Shown one piece after another: positions 14,087 to 21,150 of a stretch of 22,624 bases of DNA. Both the position numbers and the translations under genes were made by a program. This DNA comes from UBA6902 sp964393845. Its GTDB lineage: Bacteria > Nitrospirota > Thermodesulfovibrionia > UBA6902. The stretch lies in the NCBI GenBank assembly GCA_964393845.1, contig CAYMUX010000057.1, positions 1 to 22,624 of the forward strand, in the 5' to 3' direction. How positions within the stretch are numbered: the first letter of the stretch is position 1; the number at the start of each line of letters is the position of its first letter. Below the pieces are notes generated by a model, which was not told the DNA's origin, made no database searches, and worked only from the letters and a program-made list of their open reading frames with translations.

Positions 14087-14467
14087 TCATGTCGTTATCT
14101 TTATGCTTATAATGTTCTTTAATAATTTAAAATGTTTGTCCGCTGTATAGATTTCACAATCATTTTGTTTAGCATTTTGGGCTATTATTAAGTCGGGAAT
14201 ACTAACTCCGTTTGCGCCTTTTTTTAAACATTGCACCTGATACTCAATAATCTCTTCCCATTTAATATGTAGTGGAAGTTTATTAATATTGTTCAGCAAC
14301 TCTATAATATTTTTTTGTTTTCTAATTTTCAGAAATGGTATTAATTCTGCAAGGATTAAGTCGTTGGTAACCACTAAGTTTTCATCTATTATAAAATCAA
14401 GCTTTTCAAAACTATTCCCATTTCTGAAATATTCTATCCAGACAGAAGTATCAACTAGTACCGACAT
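14087..14467 (-). CDS. vapC: PIN-domain toxin VapC
   Basis: A 126-residue PIN-domain endoribonuclease, the toxin of a type II toxin-antitoxin pair. VapC toxins cut tRNA or rRNA and stop translation. The acidic metal-binding residues are all present: Asp6 in VLVDTSVWIEYF, Glu41 in LAELIPF, Asp92 in IPDLIIA and Asp110 in YTADKHF. Its start overlaps the end of vapB by 13 bp, so the two are translationally coupled with the antitoxin first. The gene is AT-rich compared with neighbouring housekeeping genes, which fits acquisition. It lies between an intact and a truncated rsmE copy. The target RNA cannot be predicted from sequence. With all four acidic residues kept, it is likely active. Confidence 0.92.
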   Translation of the reverse strand: MSVLVDTSVWIEYFRNGNSFEKLDFIIDENLVVTNDLILAELIPFLKIRKQKNIIELLNNINKLPLHIKWEEIIEYQVQCLKKGANGVSIPDLIIAQNAKQNDCEIYTADKHFKLLKNIISIKITT

Positions 14468-14658
14468 TGACGGCCCCTAACAATGTCCAAGTCAATGTCT
14501 AAATCTACTTTTCCTTTAAATTTTTTCAATTTAGTGATTTTTGATTTTCTTATTAGCTCTTCCAGGGCTGTAATAATAACTTTGGTTTTTGTTTGAATGT
14601 GAGTGGTCTTCATTGCTTCTTCAAGTAAATTTTCTGGTAAATCAAGTGTTGTTCTCAT
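14455..14658 (-). CDS. vapB: VapB-type antitoxin
   Basis: A 67-residue antitoxin cognate to VapC. The N-terminal MRTTLDLPENLLEEAMK fits the beta strand and helix of a ribbon-helix-helix DNA-binding domain; HIQTKTKVIITALEELIRK gives the second helix. The C-terminal part, rich in Asp, Leu and Ile (KVDLDIDLDIVRGR), should wrap the toxin and may place an Arg in its active site. A strong AAGGAGG 6 bases before the ATG at 14658 fixes the start. Such antitoxins normally repress their own promoter, and matching palindromes are present upstream. The stop lies within the vapC start region (13-bp overlap). Confidence 0.88.
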   Translation of the reverse strand: MRTTLDLPENLLEEAMKTTHIQTKTKVIITALEELIRKSKITKLKKFKGKVDLDIDLDIVRGRQCRY

Positions 14659-14669
14659 GACTGACCTCC

Positions 14670-14707
14670 TTATGCATTAATTTAGCATGTTATGCATAAT
14701 GTGTCAA
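14670..14707 (-). promoter_or_regulatory. vapBC promoter with paired operator palindromes
   Basis: On the minus strand TTGACA (14707-14702), 17 bp, TAAATT (14684-14679). Two copies of TTATGCATWA, one a perfect palindrome, lie at 14690-14699 and 14670-14679, exactly 20 bp (two helical turns) apart. They overlap the promoter spacer and the region just downstream of the -10. This is the expected layout for cooperative VapBC autorepression. Confidence 0.65.
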
Positions 14708-14711
14708 TTGC

Positions 14712-15175
14712 TTACACCGAACGCCCTGATGACTGACGAGTGCCACCGTAAGACATGAGAAAGGAAAAAGACGGTTTGAGAACTGAAAATATCCTCAGCC
14801 TAAAAAGCGTCCTGTGGCACTCGTTCACATGCATCTGGTTGTTATCCGTTCTTGCTCTATGTTGTCCGATACTCTTGAAGAATATCTGTCTTATTTCTTC
14901 GTCTTTATTTTTCTTTGGGGGCTTGTCGTCTGTGAAGATATGAACTGAACCCTGTTTGATTATCCCCGTTCTTTCGTCAAAATAGTTTATTGCATGCCCT
15001 ACGTTCTTGTCCAGAACTTTCTTGATGTCCGCCCTCCCATTATTTCAGCCGTCAACTGCTCGATGACTTTCGCTTTTCCTGCTTACCGCCTTCTTGCTGT
15101 AAGACTAATGATTTACAACTGTTCGCTGTCCGTAAAGTCTTTTGCTTTCAAACTGTCAAAGTTGAGGCGATACAT
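14712..15175 (-). pseudogene. Decayed gene of unknown function between vapBC and rsmE
   Basis: The minus strand holds a broken coding sequence. An ATG at 15175 opens MYRLNFDSLKAKDFTDSEQL, then a stop. A neighbouring frame gives LQQEGGKQEKRK, the first frame resumes with KVIEQLTAEIMGG, and a shift near 15030-15040 leads to ADIKKVLDKNVGHAINYFDE and onward through SVHIFTDDKPPKKNKDEEI to a stop at 14712. The last frame is open for about 106 codons but has no good start. The soluble, charged composition looks like real protein, so this is more likely a frameshifted gene than random sequence. I do not recognise the family. An 11-bp inverted repeat (14736-14746 and 14814-14824) lies in its 3' part. 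It is part of the segment flanked by rsmE repeats. Confidence 0.5.
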
Positions 15176-15218
15176 TTAATGTTTGGGGAAAAATATTCAT
15201 AAGAATTAATTAATCAAG

Positions 15219-15965
15219 TTATCCCATATCCCCCAGTTCATATTGAATAATACTTATAGCTGTTATTGGTGCTGTTTCAGTCCGTAGGATTCTCGGGCCT
15301 AAGGAGACTTCGATAAATCCTTTTTCAACAGCCACAGTTACTTCTTCTTTAGAAAATCCGCCTTCGGGGCCGACCAAAAGAGTGATCTGTTTAATGTCCT
15401 GGAACCCGGTTAAAACCTGTTTGAGATTTCTTTCTTCTTTGCTTTCAGAGAAGATTATTCCTTTAGTGGAAAATCCCCCCTCGTATACCTTTTCCAAAGC
15501 AGGGTATAGAAACTCCTTAAAACTAATGGGCTTATCAATTTGAGGCACCTTATCTCTTCCTGACTGTTGTGAAGCTGAGAGCGCTATCTTCCGCCATCGC
15601 TCGATCTTTTCCGTATGCCGTACCTGTGACCGTTTGGTAATCAATGGAATTATTTTATTGACGCCAAGCTCCGTTGACTTCTGAATAATAAAATCCATTT
15701 TCTCTCCCTTTGCAATTCCCTGAGCAAGAGTTATTGAAACATCGGATTCGACAGAGTAGGGCTCCTTCTTTATCTTTTTTGCTATTACTTCTTTTTTATG
15801 AACGTGCACTACTTTGCATGAGTATTTAAATCCATTGCCGTCAAATATCGTGAGTGGTTCATCAGGCTTCACTCTTAGAACCAGGGAAAGATGCCGCGCA
15901 TGATCGCCTGTGATAACGATTTGCTCTGAAGCAAGTATTTCAGGAGGAAGGAATATGCGTGTCAT
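15219..15965 (-). CDS. rsmE: 16S rRNA m3U1498 methyltransferase RsmE
   Basis: SPOUT-family enzyme that methylates N3 of U1498 in 16S rRNA using SAM. It has 248 residues, full length. The N-terminal PUA-like domain (about 1-70) contains GDHARHLSLVLRVKPDE. The SPOUT domain shows GIAKGEKMDFIIQKSTELGV (88-107), ASQQSGR at 130, and the trefoil-knot SAM site LVGPEGGFS (197-205) plus LGPRILRTETAP. The gene is intact. Its last 147 bp are duplicated at 13893-14039, so the 3' end present here may have been supplied by an incoming segment. Relatives often keep rsmE near dnaJ; here the MNT/HEPN module separates them. No good Shine-Dalgarno sequence precedes the ATG at 15965. Confidence 0.96.
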   Translation of the reverse strand: MTRIFLPPEILASEQIVITGDHARHLSLVLRVKPDEPLTIFDGNGFKYSCKVVHVHKKEVIAKKIKKEPYSVESDVSITLAQGIAKGEKMDFIIQKSTELGVNKIIPLITKRSQVRHTEKIERWRKIALSASQQSGRDKVPQIDKPISFKEFLYPALEKVYEGGFSTKGIIFSESKEERNLKQVLTGFQDIKQITLLVGPEGGFSKEEVTVAVEKGFIEVSLGPRILRTETAPITAISIIQYELGDMG

Positions 15966-16453
15966 AAGAAAGTTTACTTTATCTGGTGGTTCGCTGTCAC
16001 CTTTGAGAGCGGTTATTAATGGGTGCCTCCCATGCCTTTAATGGGTAGCGTTTGAAATTAGTGCCAAAGCTGTAGCAAGTGTATCACGAGGTATAGAGCT
16101 TCTCGCTGACGTGTGCAAGGAACCATGCCTTACCCGAAGGGATAACAATCAGGAAAGTAAATGAAACAGTCAGAGTCTGGACGAGCTATTTTTACTATGG
16201 CAATTGCAGCACTTTTCGGCTGATATAATAAAAGAAGAAGTAACTTTTTAAACAACTAAAAAAATATGGCGGTACACGAATCCTGCATCCTCTGAATCCT
16301 AATATGATGACATTGCACTTGATAAAAAAAGGGAATACAGAATAATCGGTGTAGTGATAGAGAGCATCAGAAGATACAGGTAAGATGAATTTTTCATAGG
16401 AATATTAAACAAGATATGATAAAGTTACATATCAACTAAAAGAGACATCCGAA
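15966..16453. other. 488-bp region without a recognisable gene, possible relics
   Basis: No intact gene is seen. Near 16014-16047 a short hairpin (ATGGG-TGCCT-CCCAT) and a repeated TTAATGGGT lie upstream of rsmE. A plus-strand stretch around 16060-16160 reads SAKAVASVSRGIELLADVCK before a stop, and another around 16310-16383 reads DIALDKKREYRIIGVVIESI and ends in a stop. Both look more like protein than chance but are too short to identify. A TATAAT lies at about 16223. The segment may be gene debris from earlier insertions next to the toxin-antitoxin-like module. Confidence 0.4.
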
Positions 16454-16789
16454 ATGATATACACACGGACCATAATAAAAAGAGAGAAGGAAGGTATTGA
16501 TCGGCTGCGAACCGAGGCACGTGCCGGCGCCAGGAAAGTGGCCGAACTTCTTAAAAATAAATACGGCGCCAAAAGGGTGATATTGTTTGGTTCACTTGTC
16601 AGCAAAGAATATCTGCATAAGAGGAGTGATATAGATTTGTTGGTTGAGGGAATAGAGAAAGATGATTTTCTGCGTGCCGGATTTGATGCATCAGTAATTG
16701 CAAAACCGTTTGAAGTAGATATCATTCCAATAGAAACTGCTGATAAAGAAATTTTAGAGAGAGCAAAAAGAGAAGGGGTTGATTTATGA
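16454..16789 (+). CDS. MNT-type minimal nucleotidyltransferase (antitoxin-like)
   Basis: A 111-residue minimal nucleotidyltransferase of the MNT/MntA class, the usual partner of HEPN ribonuclease toxins. Some such enzymes AMPylate the HEPN toxin to silence it. The active-site residues are present: Gly46-Ser47 in LFGSLVSK, Asp59 and Asp61 in SDIDLLVEG, and a third Asp89 in FEVDII. The spacing is GS-X11-DXD, one residue longer than the common GS-X10-DXD, so the hairpin after GS has an insertion (EYLHKR region). The gene overlaps its partner by 4 bp (ATGA at 16786-16789). No strong Shine-Dalgarno sequence is seen. It lies on the strand opposite to rsmE and the heat-shock operon between which it sits, which fits insertion of an accessory module. 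Confidence 0.85.
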   Translation: MIYTRTIIKREKEGIDRLRTEARAGARKVAELLKNKYGAKRVILFGSLVSKEYLHKRSDIDLLVEGIEKDDFLRAGFDASVIAKPFEVDIIPIETADKEILERAKREGVDL

Positions 16790-17241
16790 ATGGATTTAAA
16801 ATACTGAAAGCGCAGATTGCAAGTGAATTGAAAAATCTGTGGGGTCTTGTTGAAGAAGCAGCGGATATTACACAAAGGGAAGAATCCAATATCAATGTGC
16901 GTGCCGGCGGTTCTATCCTGCATGATTTTTATAGCGGGGTAGAAAATATATTCCATGCTATTGCGAGCGATATAGATGAAAAAATCCCGGCAGGAATGAG
17001 CTGGCATATAGAGCTTCTGAACCAGATGACATTAGATGTGGAGGGCGTCAGATCAGCCATTGTAACGAAAGATACGGCAAGAATGCTTGAGGAGTACCTA
17101 AGGTTCAGACACCTGTTCAGAAAGCGTTATGGTTTTGAACTCGACTGGAAAAGCATTAAGAAACTTTTGAAAGGTTTGCAGAAAACCTGCAGGGCTATAG
17201 AAAAAGATTTAAATACATCTCTCAAAGGCAGTGATTCTTGA
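16786..17241 (+). CDS. HepT-like HEPN-domain protein (putative RNase toxin)
   Basis: A 151-residue, mainly helical protein directly downstream of and overlapping the nucleotidyltransferase gene, as in HEPN/MNT toxin-antitoxin pairs. It resembles the HepT-like subgroup with a motif of the type RHxFRHxYGFELDW; here residues 106-121 read RFRHLFRKRYGFELDW. If that alignment is right, the catalytic histidine of the RX4-6H motif (expected at 113, after Arg108) is Lys113. His109 is the only histidine in the motif. The toxin may therefore be weakened or inactive, or may use another residue. Other family-like features are SILHDFYSGVENIFHAIA (43-60) and WHIELLNQMTLDVEGVRSA. It converges on dnaJ, with 80 bp between the stops. 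Family membership is likely; activity is uncertain. Confidence 0.75.
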   Translation: MNGFKILKAQIASELKNLWGLVEEAADITQREESNINVRAGGSILHDFYSGVENIFHAIASDIDEKIPAGMSWHIELLNQMTLDVEGVRSAIVTKDTARMLEEYLRFRHLFRKRYGFELDWKSIKKLLKGLQKTCRAIEKDLNTSLKGSDS

Positions 17242-17321
17242 CAGTCAACCCGATCATCTTTTCTTTTATAAGGACAATCAACCTATTGCCTCTGCTAAAA
17301 ATTGATTGCTGACTGCTACAG

Positions 17322-18452
17322 CTATTTCGCTTCTTTATAATGAGTATGAAACATGTCTTTTATTTTATCCATAAACCCTTTAGAGACATCATCACCGCTG
17401 ATTTCTGCAAACTCCCGCAGCAATTCGTTCTGTCTCGGTGAGAGTTTCTTAGGCACATCTATAAATACGGAAACATACTGATCACCTTTTCCATAACCGC
17501 CTAATTTTGGGACACCCTTTCCCCTTAAATGAAAAACTTTTCCGGAAGGTGTTCCTGCAGGAATTTTAATTGTTGATTCGCCGTCAATTGTCGGGACTTG
17601 AATTTCACTGCCGAGCGTTGCCTGTACAAAAGAGATCGGCACTTCACACAGCAGGTCGTTGTCTTTCCGTTTAAAGAAAGGATGTGGCTCGACATGAATA
17701 GCGACATACAGGTCGCCGTGCGGCCCTCCGTGACTTCCTGCCTCGCCTTCACCTGTAACCTTCAATCTTATGCCGGTGTCTACGCCGACCGGAATCTTTA
17801 GAGATACAGTACGTTCCCTTCTTGTCTTGCCTTGACCTTTGCATTTGGTACATGGATCGGTAATAATCTTGCCCTCGCCTCTGCATGTCCCGCACGTTCT
17901 TGCAATTGTAAAAAAGCCCTGCTGGAGTTTGGTCTGCCCTGTCCCTTTACAGGTTTGACAGACAGTAGGTCCTTTCCCCGGCTTTGCACCTGTTCCATCA
18001 CAGGCAGAGCAGTTTTCCCACCTCGGTATGTTGATTTTTTTCTCAGTGCCGAAAACTGCGTCCTTGAGATTTATCTCAAGATCGTAACGAAGATCAGGGC
18101 CTTTTGCAGGCCGGGTTCTCCTTCTTCCCGAAAAATCTCCAAATATATTTCCGAATACATCTTCAAATATATCGCCAAAGTTTGAATTGAAGTCACCGAA
18201 ACCGCCGCTGAAACCACCAAACCCGGAACCGGCGCCTTCAGCACTCCCGAACTGATCATAGTTGGATTTCTTCTGGGGATCACTAAGACATGTGTAGGCT
18301 TCATTGAGTTCCTTGAATTTATCTTCAGCTGCCTTATCGTTGGGGTTCCTGTCGGGATGATACTTTAGTGCAAGCCTCCTGTAGGCCTTTTTTATTTCAG
18401 CATCGGGTGTGTTTCTGTCTACTTCTAATATTTGATAATAATCCTTTGCCAT
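17322..18452 (-). CDS. dnaJ: Chaperone DnaJ
   Basis: Hsp40 co-chaperone that delivers substrates to DnaK and stimulates its ATPase. It has 376 residues, with the full type I layout: a J domain (1-70) with HPD at 32-34; a Gly/Phe-rich linker (about 71-110); a zinc region with four CxxCxGxG motifs beginning at residues 148, 165, 187 and 201; and C-terminal substrate-binding domains. All zinc ligands are present. It is the last gene of the hrcA-grpE-dnaK-dnaJ operon, 84 bp after dnaK. There is no strong Shine-Dalgarno sequence before its ATG, so expression probably relies on operon read-through and a weak start. No clear terminator follows. Confidence 0.98.
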   Translation of the reverse strand: MAKDYYQILEVDRNTPDAEIKKAYRRLALKYHPDRNPNDKAAEDKFKELNEAYTCLSDPQKKSNYDQFGSAEGAGSGFGGFSGGFGDFNSNFGDIFEDVFGNIFGDFSGRRRTRPAKGPDLRYDLEINLKDAVFGTEKKINIPRWENCSACDGTGAKPGKGPTVCQTCKGTGQTKLQQGFFTIARTCGTCRGEGKIITDPCTKCKGQGKTRRERTVSLKIPVGVDTGIRLKVTGEGEAGSHGGPHGDLYVAIHVEPHPFFKRKDNDLLCEVPISFVQATLGSEIQVPTIDGESTIKIPAGTPSGKVFHLRGKGVPKLGGYGKGDQYVSVFIDVPKKLSPRQNELLREFAEISGDDVSKGFMDKIKDMFHTHYKEAK

Positions 18453-18536
18453 TTTTCAGTTGTCAAATTTCAGGTATTGGAGGGCATTTGTAAAATATTT
18501 TTCTGAATCTTGAACCCTGGTCCCTGATATTTGTAT

Positions 18537-20471
18537 TTACTCCTTTTTGTTCTGATCTGCATCTTCGAATTCAGCTTCGACAACATCTTCTTTATCTTTT
18601 TGGGCTTCTTCTGTTCCGCCTGCTCCGGCTTTTGCCTGCTGTGCGCCGGCTTCGGCACCGGCCGCTCCGGTTTTATACATTTCCTCGGCAATTTTATGCG
18701 AAGCTGTAGTTAATTGTTCAATAGCCTTTTTAAGTTCATCCGGATCATTGGTTGTGTCTTTCAGGTTTTTGCATTTTTCTAAAGCTGAGTTGATTTTTTG
18801 CTTCTCATCGTCTGTTATTTTATCCCCATAGTCTTTTAGAGATTTTTCAACAGAATATATTAGTGTGTCTGCTTCATTTTTTGCTTCTGCAAGCTGGCGT
18901 CGTTTCTTGTCCTCTGCAGCGTGAGACTCCGCGTCTGTAGTCATCTTTTTGATCTCTTGTTCTGAAAGGCCACTGGATGCGGTTATTCTTATTGACTGTT
19001 CTTTTCCGGTACCCTTGTCTTTAGCAGATACATGCAGAATGCCGTTTGCATCGATATCAAATGTTACCTCTATTTGAGGAACACCCCTTGGTGCAGGTGG
19101 AATTCCAACTAACTCGAAGTTGCCCAGCATTTTATTGTCAGCGGCCATCTCTCTTTCGCCCTGACATATTTTGATAGAAACAGCGGACTGGTTATCCGCA
19201 GCCGTGGAAAATATCTGGCTTTTCTTAACTGGTATTGTTGTATTTTTTTCAATGAGCTTGGTAAAGATTCCTCCCAGGGTCTCGATACCGAGTGAAAGTG
19301 GAGTAACATCGAGGAGGAGTACGTCTTTGACTTCACCTTTCAGTACACCTGCCTGAATTGCGGCACCGTCAGCAACCACTTCGTCCGGGTTAACTTCCTT
19401 TGAAGGTTCTTTCCCGAAAAATTCTCTTACAATCTGCTGGATCCTGGGTGTCCTGGTTTGTCCTCCTACGAGTATTACTTCATGAATATCGGACGCGCTT
19501 AATCCCGCATCTGCCAATGCTGTTTTGCAGGGTCCGATGGTCCTGTTCATAAGGTCTTCGGTAAGCTGCTCGAATTTGGCGCGAGAAAGCTTCACGACCA
19601 GATGTTTAGGCCCGGTAGCATCAGCGGTAATGAACGGCAGATTAATCTCCGTCTCCATAGCGGACGACAATTCTATCTTTGCCTTTTCCGCGCTTTCCTT
19701 TAATCGTTGCAGGGCCATTTTATCATTACGAAGATTGATTCCGTTGTCTTTTTTAAATTCATCAACCAGCCAATCCATTATTATAATGTCGAAGTCGTCG
19801 CCGCCGAGGTAAGTATCACCATTGGTAGATTTAACTTCAACGACACCTTCCCCAATTTCCAGGATAGAAATATCAAAAGTTCCGCCTCCGAGGTCATATA
19901 CCGCTATTTTCTCTTCTTTCTTTTTATCCATGCCGTAAGAAAGAGAAGCTGCGGTTGGCTCATTAATTATTCTCAGAACATTCAATCCGGCAATCTTGCC
20001 GGCGTCTTTTGTCGCCTGGCGCTGGTTGTCATCGAAATATGCCGGAACAGTTATAACTGCGTCGGTTACCGGCTCTCCGAGATAGTCCTCTGCAGCCTGT
20101 TTAAGTTTCTGGAGGATCATGGCGGAAATTTCGGGTGGAGAATAAGCCTTTCCATGAGCCTCTATATGTGCGTCTCCATTGGAAGCGCTGACAATTTTAT
20201 AAGGAAGCTTTTTCTTCGCCTCGTTAGCTTCAGCGGAATTATATTTTCTCCCCATCAATCTCTTGATAGAGAAAACCGTATTTTCAGGGTTTGTTATTGC
20301 CTGTCTCTTGGCAATCTGCCCGACTAATCTTTCCCCTTTGTCAGTAAAGGCGACTACTGATGGAGTAGTCCTTGTCCCCTCCTGATTTGCTATAACAGTC
20401 GGTTCACCACCCTCCATTACGGATACACATGAGTTGGTGGTCCCGAGATCAATGCCAATTACTCTTCCCAT
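18537..20471 (-). CDS. dnaK: Chaperone DnaK (Hsp70)
   Basis: ATP-dependent Hsp70 chaperone for folding and stress protection in the cytoplasm. It has 644 residues, normal length. The N-terminal ATPase domain begins MGRVIGIDLGTTNSCVSVME and includes AYFDDNQRQATKDAGKIAGL, NEPTAASLSYG and DLGGGTFDISIL. The linker VLLLDVTPLSLGIETLGG is canonical, and the substrate-binding domain contains QSAVSIKICQGEREMAADNK. The C-terminal lid ends in an Ala/Gly-rich tail and a DVVEAEFEDAD-type acidic end. A strong AGGAGG lies about 8 bases before the ATG at 20471. It is the third gene of the operon, 42 bp after grpE, and should be under HrcA/CIRCE control through the operon promoter, since no separate CIRCE is seen in front of it. 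Confidence 0.99.
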   Translation of the reverse strand: MGRVIGIDLGTTNSCVSVMEGGEPTVIANQEGTRTTPSVVAFTDKGERLVGQIAKRQAITNPENTVFSIKRLMGRKYNSAEANEAKKKLPYKIVSASNGDAHIEAHGKAYSPPEISAMILQKLKQAAEDYLGEPVTDAVITVPAYFDDNQRQATKDAGKIAGLNVLRIINEPTAASLSYGMDKKKEEKIAVYDLGGGTFDISILEIGEGVVEVKSTNGDTYLGGDDFDIIIMDWLVDEFKKDNGINLRNDKMALQRLKESAEKAKIELSSAMETEINLPFITADATGPKHLVVKLSRAKFEQLTEDLMNRTIGPCKTALADAGLSASDIHEVILVGGQTRTPRIQQIVREFFGKEPSKEVNPDEVVADGAAIQAGVLKGEVKDVLLLDVTPLSLGIETLGGIFTKLIEKNTTIPVKKSQIFSTAADNQSAVSIKICQGEREMAADNKMLGNFELVGIPPAPRGVPQIEVTFDIDANGILHVSAKDKGTGKEQSIRITASSGLSEQEIKKMTTDAESHAAEDKKRRQLAEAKNEADTLIYSVEKSLKDYGDKITDDEKQKINSALEKCKNLKDTTNDPDELKKAIEQLTTASHKIAEEMYKTGAAGAEAGAQQAKAGAGGTEEAQKDKEDVVEAEFEDADQNKKE

Positions 20472-20513
20472 AAGTCTGTTCCTCCTGTTTAAATTCTACT
20501 ATATATAAATCTG

Positions 20514-21116
20514 TTATTCGTCAGATGTAACTGCCTGGTTTTCAGTGTTCTCGGACTCTGAGTTACCGGATTGAGACGGTTTTATAGCAACCCCTACAAG
20601 GGCAGCCCTTAAAACTCTCTCCCGTAACACATAACCTTTGCGAAACTCTTTAACGACAGTGTTTTCTCCTGCATCTTCCGATTCTATCCGGGACATCGCA
20701 TGATGTACAGAAGGATCAAAATTTTTCCCTAATGCATCTATAGTTACTAATCCATATTTTTCTAGTACATTCTTTAATTCCTTTAAAGTAAGCCGAACCC
20801 CTTCGGCAAGAGAGTTTGAAGTTTCATTTCCAGGGGAGTGTTGAAGCGCCAATTCCAGATGGTCAATCACGGTAAGGATATCAGTAATTAAATCTTCGTT
20901 TGCATATTTTAGCAACTCTTCTTTATTCCTGGCTGCTATTTTTTTATAATTTTCAAAATCAGCGTAAAGCCTGACATATTTATCGTTTGATTCATTGAGA
21001 GACCTCTTTAGTTCTTCAGTATTATCAATTTTAATGCCGGTTACATCTGAAGTTTCTTGTTTGATGTCCTTCTGCTGCGTATCTTTAGAAAGATCATTCT
21101 TACTTTCTTCTGTCAT
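20514..21116 (-). CDS. grpE: Nucleotide exchange factor GrpE
   Basis: Exchanges ADP for ATP on DnaK and acts as a thermosensor. It has 200 residues, the usual size. An acidic, lysine-rich, probably disordered N-terminus (about 1-35) is followed by a long coiled-coil helix (LNESNDKYVRLYADFENYKK, around 39-58). The C-terminal beta domain carries DPSVHHAMSRIESED and GYVLRERVLRAALVGVA, the standard GrpE signature. The tail after it is Glu/Asn/Ser-rich. It lies between hrcA (34 bp away) and dnaK (42 bp), in the common operon order for bacteria that use CIRCE. The only ribosome-site candidate is a GGGATA-like sequence, so translation may be modest compared with dnaK. Confidence 0.97.
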   Translation of the reverse strand: MTEESKNDLSKDTQQKDIKQETSDVTGIKIDNTEELKRSLNESNDKYVRLYADFENYKKIAARNKEELLKYANEDLITDILTVIDHLELALQHSPGNETSNSLAEGVRLTLKELKNVLEKYGLVTIDALGKNFDPSVHHAMSRIESEDAGENTVVKEFRKGYVLRERVLRAALVGVAIKPSQSGNSESENTENQAVTSDE

Positions 21117-21150
21117 ATATATAATATCCCTTTAGAACTTTTTACGCATA

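Noticed and set aside
14736..14824. 11-bp inverted repeat as an integron attC site
   Set aside because: No GTTRRRY/RYYYAAC core sites and no integrase are present. The arms lie inside the decayed coding frame.
14755..15179. Plus-strand hydrophobic frames at 14755-14943 and 14994-15179
   Set aside because: They are antisense to a better protein-like minus-strand relic, lack ribosome sites and have low-complexity hydrophobic composition.
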